Part shown: positions 40,107 through 46,419 of the stretch, piece by piece
Numbering within the stretch: the first letter of the stretch is position 1
Layout of the letters: each line of letters starts with the position of its first letter
Source of the DNA: Pseudomonadota bacterium
GTDB taxonomy: Bacteria; Pseudomonadota; Gammaproteobacteria; Burkholderiales; SG8-39
Assembly: GCA_018241645.1 (NCBI GenBank)
Contig: JAFEDL010000134.1
Location: 1 to 46,419, forward strand
DNA length: 46,419 nucleotides
Direction of reading: 5' to 3'
Notes under the pieces: generated by a model
What the model was told of the DNA's origin: nothing
The model's database searches: none
What the model saw: the letters and a program-made list of their open reading frames with translations, nothing else
Made by a program: the position numbers and the translations under genes

Positions 40107-42601
40107 ACTGTCTTCTGGCGCTCGTCATGGAGGTGACGCCCGAGAGCGTCCATGTAGTACACGGCGTTCTCCAGGGCAGTGGCAGCGTCGGAGGTGCGCA
40201 GCCCAAGGACGGCTTCGGCTGCATAAGTCTGTGCGATCTGTGCCCGGTATTCGGGGGCGCCGGCGGTGTCCAGATTGCCGACCGGAATGTCGCGCACGTC
40301 TGCGCGGGCAGCGCGCTCTCGATCGAGCAGGGCGCTGTGTTCGGTCTCCAGTTGATCCCACAATTGGTCGTCGATGCGACGCGGGTTGTGATCCGGGTGA
40401 GCGTTGATCTGATCGAGGATGCGACGGCACGTTCCGGCGTGTGTAACCACCCCGCCTGAGATTGAGTCGGCATGTTCGATAGCTCTGTAGGTGCACCCGA
40501 TTGCCCGCTCGTGCTGCTTGCTCTCCTCATTGGGTATGGCGCGCAATTTCGCAAGCAGGCCAGGATCGACTTGCAAGGTCGATCGAGTGGCGGTGTCGCC
40601 ACGCAGAAGTGACACAGTGCCCAGAAGCTCAGGGTGGGGGTGCGCGCTCGGGTCGATCACAGGCACGAACGGGACGTTTCCGGCACCGCGGGGGGCGCTG
40701 AATTGTGTCGATGCGAGCGCAGTGAGTGCGCCGCCGACTGCGGCTGCGTACTCAACAATTACGCGCGCCGGATCGAACAGGCCTTCCCAGCGAGACGATG
40801 CAGGATGGCGCCAAGGCAGCTCGACGTTGGCGGGAAGGATGGTGCCTGCTGGCATCCATCCGCGTCCGCGATCGGTCGTGACCACGATCAGTTTGCGCCC
40901 GCCGGCGACCACGGTTCCCGCGGCCCAGTTCACGTGGGGAAAGCCGCCAGTGGACTCAATGAGGACGCGGACTGCGGCGAGGTCCTCGTCGAAAGTGTGG
41001 GCGGGACCAGACGGCGCCACGGGGGCGATGAAGGCAGGTGCGATTACCGGATCGTGCGCATTACTGAGCGGCACAACAGGAGTCGCGGCCCCACCACGAT
41101 CGGGTGTAGTCGGGCCATCCGGTTGTCCCTGCTGCGTCGACTGTGACGGTGATGCCGCTGCATTTGGTGGCGGAGTCGCCGATGTCGACGGCGAGCTGCC
41201 CGGGTGGGCTGTCTGCGGCGGGGGTGGCGGCGGCGGGGGTGGCGGCGGTGTCGGAGCGGCGGCAGGTCCGGGGCCGGGCGCCGCTGGAGCATGCACACCA
41301 GGCGCAGGCGGAGGAGGAACCGCCGGCGCCGGAGGGGGCGGGGCCAGTGAGCTTCCCGGCGATACCGGAGACAACGGAGCGGCCGGTGTCGGTGGCGGCA
41401 CGGGTGGCGGGGCCGGAACCGCACCTGCCGCTGCCGAAGCGATAGGGCTGGCTGCTGCACTCACCGGAGGTAGTGCAGAACTCGGCGCACCGCCGGCCGC
41501 AGCCGCCGACGACACCACACCCGACATCGGGGCAACTCCAGCCGCGGGTGAACTCGCTGCAGGCGACGCAGTTGTTGTTCCACTAGATGCTGGTGCGGAA
41601 CTCGAAGAGGTTGTAGCTGCGGCGTCCGGTGTCGTCGATTGCGTCGGCCCCGAATTTTGCGATCCCGTAGTCGACGGGGATGCCGAGGAGGAACCACCGG
41701 CCGAAGAAGATGCAGGCGCAAGCGATTCGCCCGACTGACTCGTCGAGGAGCCGCTACCACCAGCAGCAGGCGATCCGCTGGCCGCACCAGGTGCAGTTGT
41801 AGAAGATCCGGCGGCGGCTGACGGCGAAGACGGCGTGGTTGAGGAACTGCCGCCGCTGCTCGGTGACATGCCACCGGGACTTGTCGATGCCGCGGGGACA
41901 GCCGATGCCGTGCCGGGCGCGTTATCGATTCCTGTGGTGTTACTGGCTGGGGTGGCTGCCGCGGTGCCGGGGGCATTGTCGACGCCGGTTGCGTTTACCT
42001 GGTTGCTGGGCGTGCCGGGCGCACTGTCAATACCCGCGGTGGCCGATGTCTCGCCTGGTCCACCACCTGGTGTCGAAAGGCCGGTGGGCACTTGTCCGGC
42101 CCAGCTGGGAACGGCGGCCAGGGCGCCCATGGCGGCGGATGAGAGGGCGCGCACGTCTTCCTGGGCTTGCTCTTTTATTGCCTGGATTTCGGCGTCGACA
42201 TCGATGTTGAAGAACTCCAGGAGCGGGCGGGCACTCTCGAGCATCTTGATGATGGCTTCGGCCGATTCAACGACGCCGGCCATGTTGAACAGCATGGAGC
42301 CCAATGTCGTTGCCCAGGCGTCCAGACAGGCGGATGATTGCAGCACCTGCGCGGAGACAATCGCGACCTTGACCCAGTAGTTGGTCCAGGCTTGGCAGAT
42401 AACCTCGGCGAGCGCCCCTTGGCCGTGGTTGTTCAGCAGATATCGGGTTTTGGCCAGGCCATCTTCTGCGGTCGTCGCTAGTTGGGTTGAGAGCTGCTTG
42501 AGTTCCAGCGATCGCCGTGTCAGGTCGGCCGGTTCCAGGGACTCTTCCCACAGGCCCTGGAGGATTTCGGCGGCATTCGGGCCAGGCGGCATGGGGGGCA
42601 T
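40103..42601 (-). CDS. Large Pro/Ala/Ser-rich T7SS-associated-like protein (Rv3899c-like)
   Basis: An 832-residue protein. Residues 1-185 are helical with W-x-x-x-W features (ICQAWTNYWVKVAIV), like PPE/WXG helical bundles. Residues 190-530 are low complexity, with three copies of TxG[IV]D[NS]APGT and long Pro runs. Residues 540-832 form a folded domain (DLAAVRVLIESTGGFPHVNW; GRKLIVVTTDRGRGWMPAG; YYMDALGRHLHDE) that I associate with the DUF5631/DUF5632 region of M. tuberculosis Rv3899c. Such proteins are linked to ESX secretion; this rests on memory of the architecture. Codon bias is strongly GC3, and the antisense frame is a shadow. Confidence 0.65.
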   Translation of the reverse strand: MPPMPPGPNAAEILQGLWEESLEPADLTRRSLELKQLSTQLATTAEDGLAKTRYLLNNHGQGALAEVICQAWTNYWVKVAIVSAQVLQSSACLDAWATTLGSMLFNMAGVVESAEAIIKMLESARPLLEFFNIDVDAEIQAIKEQAQEDVRALSSAAMGALAAVPSWAGQVPTGLSTPGGGPGETSATAGIDSAPGTPSNQVNATGVDNAPGTAAATPASNTTGIDNAPGTASAVPAASTSPGGMSPSSGGSSSTTPSSPSAAAGSSTTAPGAASGSPAAGGSGSSTSQSGESLAPASSSAGGSSSASPSTTGSQNSGPTQSTTPDAAATTSSSSAPASSGTTTASPAASSPAAGVAPMSGVVSSAAAAGGAPSSALPPVSAAASPIASAAAGAVPAPPPVPPPTPAAPLSPVSPGSSLAPPPPAPAVPPPPAPGVHAPAAPGPGPAAAPTPPPPPPPPPPPQTAHPGSSPSTSATPPPNAAASPSQSTQQGQPDGPTTPDRGGAATPVVPLSNAHDPVIAPAFIAPVAPSGPAHTFDEDLAAVRVLIESTGGFPHVNWAAGTVVAGGRKLIVVTTDRGRGWMPAGTILPANVELPWRHPASSRWEGLFDPARVIVEYAAAVGGALTALASTQFSAPRGAGNVPFVPVIDPSAHPHPELLGTVSLLRGDTATRSTLQVDPGLLAKLRAIPNEESKQHERAIGCTYRAIEHADSISGGVVTHAGTCRRILDQINAHPDHNPRRIDDQLWDQLETEHSALLDRERAARADVRDIPVGNLDTAGAPEYRAQIAQTYAAEAVLGLRTSDAATALENAVYYMDALGRHLHDERQKTV

Positions 42602-42613
42602 GACTATATTCCC

Positions 42614-43294
42614 CTACCCGGCTACGCCGCACACTTGATCGAGTTCAGCCGAAGCGGCGTTCGAATCAACAACGTCCTGGCTGGAAAACGTGTGATCCCG
42701 CAGCTTCTGGACCTCACTGCGCCGCGTGGCGATGTAGGTACGCGCCGCCTCTGCTGCGTCGGCAGGGCTAGGCGTGATCTTCGGTTCGAACAATTCCAAC
42801 GCCCGGTCGATCGCAGTCGTGCGGTTCTGGATGTAGGTATCGATGTTCGGGGTGTTCCAGTCCCATCCAGCGGGAAGCAGCGGAATCGCGAGCAGTGTCT
42901 GTTTAGTAGTTCGCCATGCTTTGCAGGTGGAGTTGTCCGCGGCGCTGGCCGCAGGTTGGCTCGACGAGGCCGGCGGTGTCGTGGGACTGGCAGTAGGCGC
43001 GGGGGTGTCCTTGCCGCTGAGGGCGAGGAAGGCGGCGCCGGCTATCAGGGCGCCGGCGATCACGATGCCGGCGAAGATGATCCAGAGGTGCCGTCCCGAC
43101 TTCACCGCAGGCGGCATGGGGTATGGGTGCGCCTGGGGAGGCCACGGCGCTGGGGGTGCGCCGTTGTATGGCGCCGGCGCAGGCTGATGCGTTGCGTGCG
43201 GCGCTCGGTCCGGTGGCGTGTTCCCCTCCATGACTTGATGGTAAGGGCGGCTTGGGGTCAAAACTGCTGCCCGACCGGGGGCAATTTGGCTCAT
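42614..43294 (-). CDS. One-pass membrane protein with Pro-rich N-terminus
   Basis: A 226-residue protein; ATG at 43294 overlaps the previous stop (ATGA), with 43231 (MEGNTPPDRAP) an alternative. A Pro/Ala-rich cytoplasmic part is followed by a transmembrane helix (LWIIFAGIVIAGALIAGAAFLAL), a Thr/Pro/Ser linker and an outside helical domain with two cysteines (STCKAWRTTKQTLLAIPLLPAG; ELDQVCGVAG). This layout is common for mycobacterial secretion-associated proteins. Unknown function. Confidence 0.7.
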   Translation of the reverse strand: MSQIAPGRAAVLTPSRPYHQVMEGNTPPDRAPHATHQPAPAPYNGAPPAPWPPQAHPYPMPPAVKSGRHLWIIFAGIVIAGALIAGAAFLALSGKDTPAPTASPTTPPASSSQPAASAADNSTCKAWRTTKQTLLAIPLLPAGWDWNTPNIDTYIQNRTTAIDRALELFEPKITPSPADAAEAARTYIATRRSEVQKLRDHTFSSQDVVDSNAASAELDQVCGVAG

Positions 43295-43974
43295 GGGTGC
43301 TTGTCCGTCCAGTAGGTGGGCAGCTGTTGTAGGTGCTGCCGAAGCGCTTCTGGGTTGGCGGTTCGGTTGGTCGGTGGCAGATCGGCCGATGACTGCAGGG
43401 CTCCGATGCGGGTATCAAGCCAGGCTTGCCAATCGTCGAGGCCGGTTTCTCCCCCGGCGGCGAGCCCGGCGCGGTAGGAAGCTTCCTGCAACGTCTGGAC
43501 CAGGGAGTCGACGCCGGGAGTGATGCGCGCCCCCAGGTCGGCGAGGCCCAGGTGGTCGGAGAGAAGTGGGTCGACCGGCTGGCGCCGGTATTCGTCGATA
43601 GCGAGAGTGTCGGCATACCAGGCGTCAAGAGCTGCGCGCCAGTCTCCTCGTGCTGCGTAGGGCTCCCAAGGGCGCATGGGCATGGTCGTCAGTTCATGGA
43701 GGACCAGGGTGTCGCTGTCGGCGTTGGATTCGGTGGAGTGGATTAGCGCTGCGGCGCTGCCCAGGATCTGCTCGCGTAGGCCGGTGTCGTGCTCGATAGT
43801 CAGCGTGGAACGCCAGCGAGCCGGGAGTGTTCCGGCGCGGGCTTCGGCGAGAACTCCGATCCACAGACGGGTGCGCGTTGAGTGGTAGATCAATGCGGTG
43901 TTGTGCGCATCCAATCGTCGGAGGTAGGCGATCGTTTGTGCGGTCTGGTCGCGAAGGCGATCGTGGTTGAACAC
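43291..43974 (-). CDS. Hypothetical helical protein, first gene of operon
   Basis: A 227-residue soluble helical protein; GTG start behind AAAGGGG. Notable segments are RLRDQTAQTIAYLRRLDAH and RITPGVDSLVQTLQEASYRAG. It heads the four-gene minus-strand operon (43974 to 39639), transcribed away from the repeat array and divergent from parA. No family recognised. Confidence 0.65.
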   Translation of the reverse strand: MFNHDRLRDQTAQTIAYLRRLDAHNTALIYHSTRTRLWIGVLAEARAGTLPARWRSTLTIEHDTGLREQILGSAAALIHSTESNADSDTLVLHELTTMPMRPWEPYAARGDWRAALDAWYADTLAIDEYRRQPVDPLLSDHLGLADLGARITPGVDSLVQTLQEASYRAGLAAGGETGLDDWQAWLDTRIGALQSSADLPPTNRTANPEALRQHLQQLPTYWTDKHP

Positions 43975-44018
43975 GGTAGGCCCCTTTCAGCTGCGCAAAT
44001 CTAAGCGCTCTTCGACGG

Positions 44019-44131
44019 TAACACACACGTAAGCACACATGTAACTACTTACACATGTACTTACACACACGACAAAGTGACAACACGCATGTGTGATTAC
44101 GTGAGTATGTGTGCGTGTGTGCTTGTACACT
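44019..44131. repeat. Iteron-like GTAA/ACACATG array B, candidate parS and parA promoter
   Basis: Repeats in both orientations: ACACACACGTAAGCACACAT, CTACTTACACATGTA, CTTACACACACG, then inverted CACGCATGTGTGATTACG and GAGTATGTGTGCGTGTG. TACACT (44126-44131) is a -10 seven bases before the parA ATG, so parA is leaderless and the array overlaps its promoter, as for type Ib partition loci with an RHH centromere-binding protein. Confidence 0.75.
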
Positions 44132-44137
44132 CATCGC

Positions 44138-44782
44138 ATGATCTATGCGTTCGTGAACCAGAAGGGTGGCGTCGGCAAGACGACGTTGGCCGTGAACGTG
44201 GCCGCGGAGCGGTCGCGGCGCGGCCGGCGGGTGCTGCTGGTGGATGCTGACCCGCAGGGTTCTGCGCTCGACTGGCAGGCTCAGCGGGGCAACCTTGAGC
44301 ATCCGCCGATCTTCACGGTGGCCGGCTTTCCCCGCGACACGATTCACCGCGAGATTGGCCAGCTCGGGGCGGGCTACGACGATGTGGTGATCGATGCCCC
44401 GCCTCGGGTGGAAAGCACCGCTCGCGCCGTGATCATGGCTGCCGACCTCGTTGTCCTACCGGTGCAGCCCAGCCCGTATGACGTGTGGGCGAGCGCGGAG
44501 ACGCTGGCGCTGTTGGAGCAGTCGCAGGTGTACAAGCCGGATCTCAAGGCGGCGTGGCTGATCAACCGCCGAATCGTCAACACGTCGATCGGCCGGGACA
44601 TCAAGCAGCAGCTGCAGGACTATGGCCCCCGGCTGTTGGAGGCCACGGTCGCTCAGCGAGTGATCTTCTCGGAAGCCGCGAGCCGCGGATTGGCTGTCCA
44701 TGAAGCCGACCCTGACGGTGTGGCCGATACAGAGATTCGAGCTGTCGCACAGGAGTTGGAGGAGATGTCGAATGTCGGATAA
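44138..44782 (+). CDS. parA: ParA-type partition ATPase
   Basis: A 214-residue deviant-Walker ATPase: P-loop KGGVGKTT (residues 9-16), A-prime DADPQGS (37-43) and Walker B DVVIDAPP. No N-terminal HTH, which defines the small type Ib class whose partner usually regulates the promoter. It moves plasmid copies over the nucleoid using the centromere complex. The ATG at 44138 is leaderless. Full-length and intact. Confidence 0.93.
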   Translation: MIYAFVNQKGGVGKTTLAVNVAAERSRRGRRVLLVDADPQGSALDWQAQRGNLEHPPIFTVAGFPRDTIHREIGQLGAGYDDVVIDAPPRVESTARAVIMAADLVVLPVQPSPYDVWASAETLALLEQSQVYKPDLKAAWLINRRIVNTSIGRDIKQQLQDYGPRLLEATVAQRVIFSEAASRGLAVHEADPDGVADTEIRAVAQELEEMSNVG

Positions 44783-45104
44783 GAGCCGCCCGGACTTGGC
44801 GCCACGTCGGCCTAGCGCTGCTGCTGACTTGCCCGCAGCCGCTGACGATTGGGTGCGCGGGGGGCGTGAGGGCACCGAGAAGACGACGGCGCCGCCGCCA
44901 ACTCCGACACCTGAGCCCCCAGCGCATCCACCGGTTGAGTCGTCGACCAGTGAGCCGACCAAGCGCCTGACTATTGAGGTGCCGGCCAGCTTGCACCACG
45001 CGATCATGGTGCACGCCCGGGTCACCGGCGTCACGGCCAAAGACGAGATCACTCCTCTGCTGCGTCAGCACTATGCCGATGCCTTGAAGCTTTATCAGCG
45101 ATGA
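44772..45104 (+). CDS. parB: RHH centromere-binding protein (ParB-like)
   Basis: A 110-residue protein with ATG inside the parA 3' end (11-base overlap), preceded by GGAGGAG. A disordered Pro/Ala/Glu N-terminus (1-60) precedes an RHH domain ([38 protein letters not shown]). Small RHH partners follow type Ib parA genes; it would bind array B and perhaps array A. It is not a KorB/Spo0J-type ParB. Disorder at the N-terminus could activate the ATPase. Confidence 0.8.
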   Translation: MSDKSRPDLAPRRPSAAADLPAAADDWVRGGREGTEKTTAPPPTPTPEPPAHPPVESSTSEPTKRLTIEVPASLHHAIMVHARVTGVTAKDEITPLLRQHYADALKLYQR

Positions 45105-45668
45105 GCGAGGACCGCTTGACCCCGGCCAAGGACAGCGAACCCGTGAGGTTTCGCAGCGCCGACGAGCGCATCGAGCAGCTCGTCAGCGACCCGCTCATCG
45201 CTGCCGATGTCGAGCGCTACTCCGATGAACGGGTGGCCTGGTCCGCGCAACAGGGAGCAATGATCGTCGGTCCGAGCCCGTGGCCCGGTGTGCCCGACGA
45301 TTTCCCTGAGGTAACCGGGGTGGACCCGGCGCGGCTCTTCGATGACGACCAGTTGGGGTTGTTCTATTTGACGCACAATGCGGCCAGGGCAGGGCTGCCG
45401 GAGTATCTGAGTCTCGATGACCTGGTTGTCGAGGACGGATACCGCAGTCGCGGCCTGGGAAGCGAGCTGCTGGCGGCGGTGTGCCGGTACGCCGACGTTC
45501 GGCAGTTGCCGGTGCTGTGCAAGGTGCGTGGTTCGGGTGCGGGCACGGTCGAGGCGATCTAACACGGTGCGGCTGATGGGCTGGTACCGGCGGTTTGGGT
45601 TCGCAGATCCCACAGCCGATGAGCAGCGCCGGTTCTCCTACCCAGGGGCTATGGATTGCCGGTGCTGA
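45101..45668 (+). pseudogene. GNAT acetyltransferase, frameshifted
   Basis: The ATG overlaps the parB-like stop (ATGA). Residues 1-153 include the GNAT core (LVVEDGYRSRGLGSELLAAV) and end at TAA after GAGTVEAI. The conserved ending VRLMGWYRRFGFADPTADEQ continues in the +1 frame from about 45562 to 45668. One base near ATC-TAA-C separates the two, so this is a recent inactivation, a sequencing error or, less likely, a recoding site. Confidence 0.7.
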
Positions 45669-45672
45669 TCCG

Positions 45673-45957
45673 GTGGCCGCTGCTACCGGCATAAAGGGCT
45701 TAGTAGAGAGGTCCGCCGGCAAGGGCAACAGCTTCATAAAAGCCGTGGTCAGCGAGGTCGCAGGGTCGGTAGGGTCGCAACTTATGGAAGCCGGACGGAC
45801 ACCTAAGGAAGTAGTCGTGTCGACGGCTGCCGTCAAGGCTGCTGGGGTGCGCGCGACCAGGGCGTCGGCGAAGCTGGAGGGGCGGGTCGTGCCCGATGGG
45901 CATCGGCGGTCTGCGGCCGTCAAGGCGTATCTCGCAAGCATCGCTGCTGGCCGGTAG
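45673..45957 (+). CDS. Small basic helical protein, unknown
   Basis: About 94 residues from GTG at 45673; a start at 45595 is possible but overlaps the end of the acetyltransferase. Helical and rich in Ala/Val/Lys/Arg ([59 protein letters not shown]). May bind DNA. No family recognised. Confidence 0.5.
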   Translation: MAAATGIKGLVERSAGKGNSFIKAVVSEVAGSVGSQLMEAGRTPKEVVVSTAAVKAAGVRATRASAKLEGRVVPDGHRRSAAVKAYLASIAAGR

Positions 45958-45961
45958 ATCG

Positions 45962-46114
45962 ATGGTCGATGACCAGGACGACGCTGACGGCAGGGACAAG
46001 CTGCTCGACGTGCTGAGTCGAGAGGTGTGGCCGCTGCTGAGCGATCACAGGCCGGTCACCAAGGCCCAGCGTGAAGAGATCCTCGGCTACGACCCGGATT
46101 CGGGGGTCTCGTGA
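45962..46114 (+). CDS. Short antitoxin-like protein (50 aa)
   Basis: Starts with ATG 4 bases after the previous stop. It reads as an acidic N-terminus, then [31 protein letters not shown] and a short tail. The motif [15 protein letters not shown] occurs at the C-terminus of VapB-like antitoxins that I recall from mycobacteria; no toxin follows before the terminal repeat. Could be an orphan or a remnant. Confidence 0.5.
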   Translation: MVDDQDDADGRDKLLDVLSREVWPLLSDHRPVTKAQREEILGYDPDSGVS

Positions 46115-46187
46115 CGAGGGTCGGGCGGGGCCCGCGGTCCTGATGCTTGGGTGGCCGGGCCGTCTGGTGACGCTGGTCGTTCTTGGT

Positions 46188-46419
46188 GTCTCAGGTATTT
46201 GTGTTGGGTGTTTGTGTGGCAAAGGTGTGGGAGTGTGGGCGTGTGGCGGTGTCGTCCGGTCTGGTCGGGGCTTCGGTGGTCATTGGTGGTCGGCCTGGGA
46301 TGTTGGTGGGGGATAGTGGAATACGCTGGTGTTCAGTGGTTCTGGGTGTTGAGGGCGTAGCCCGATCGGTAGGACGGGATGGCGTGTCCAGCAAAGGCCT
46401 CGAGTTCGATCCGCCGGCC
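46188..46419 (-). repeat. Terminal inverted repeat, right arm
   Basis: Inverted copy of 181-417. The window ends at the base matching 181, so the counterpart of the palindrome cluster at 1-180 is missing from this end, probably because the sequence is incomplete. Frames here are not genes. Confidence 0.9.

Noticed and set aside
41220..41260. GGC/GGT simple repeat as a functional element
   Set aside because: It is the coding sequence of a poly-proline tract on the minus strand.
40491..41738. Long plus-strand Gly/Pro frame (415 aa)
   Set aside because: Antisense shadow of the low-complexity Pro/Ala/Ser region of the 832-aa protein.
1..46419. Circular plasmid
   Set aside because: The ends share an inverted, not a direct, repeat and carry telomere-like hairpins.
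1..46419. CRISPR array
   Set aside because: The only dense repeats are short iteron-like words without regular spacers; no cas genes are present.

Overview
The window is a GC-rich actinobacterial replicon that reads as a nearly complete mycobacterial linear plasmid (invertron type). Bases 181-417 recur, inverted and diverged, at the extreme right end (46188-46419). Outside the left copy lie short palindromes with the GGC-TTC-GCC hairpin typical of actinomycete telomeres. The mycobacterial assignment rests on T7SS-associated-looking proteins with long Pro/Ala linkers, a pCLP-like Rep/ParA backbone, leaderless promoters and frequent GTG/TTG starts. The right contig end lacks about 180 bp matching the left tip, so it is probably incomplete.

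Layout: 0.6-3.5 kb holds two small secreted proteins, a membrane-anchored protein and a ribbon-helix-helix regulator. 3.6-12.7 kb is a terephthalate catabolic island: operon tphA2-tphA3-tphB-tphA1-transporter with a divergent IclR regulator, bracketed by two related but non-identical IS5/IS427-type insertion sequences in the same orientation, with an IS3 relic inside. It would convert terephthalate to protocatechuate; no ring-cleavage genes are present. 12.8-20.4 kb is a defence island: a DUF4297/Cap4-like nuclease fused to an NB-ARC (STAND) ATPase and a helical-repeat region, a small Pro-rich protein, a multi-helix membrane protein, and a single-chain type IIG-like restriction-modification enzyme.

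20.5-26.2 kb contains a four-gene overlapping operon with a TacA/TacT-like toxin-antitoxin pair, then a tightly overlapping HTH / polymerase-like (609 aa) / terminal-protein-like (251 aa) operon behind a 10-bp palindromic operator, then a phosphoesterase. I think the polymerase-like/terminal-protein-like pair is the most interesting part of the window: it could be the plasmid's own telomere-replication module. 26.5-32 kb is a string of plus-strand accessory genes (sigma-like factor, small proteins, an Abi_2/AbiF HEPN gene), most preceded by a strong hairpin or terminator.

32.3-36.2 kb is a minus-strand operon with a DUF2510 protein, an ADP-ribosyltransferase toxin (R-STS-ExE) and a 466-aa Pro-rich T7SS-substrate-like protein. 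36.3-46.1 kb is the backbone: HTH protein, HAD phosphatase, putative Rep with a structured divergent RNA, a tandem-RHH protein, a four-gene T7SS-associated-like operon flanked by two arrays of the same GTAA/ACACATG repeat, parA plus an RHH parB-like gene, a frameshifted GNAT gene and two small genes running into the right terminal repeat.
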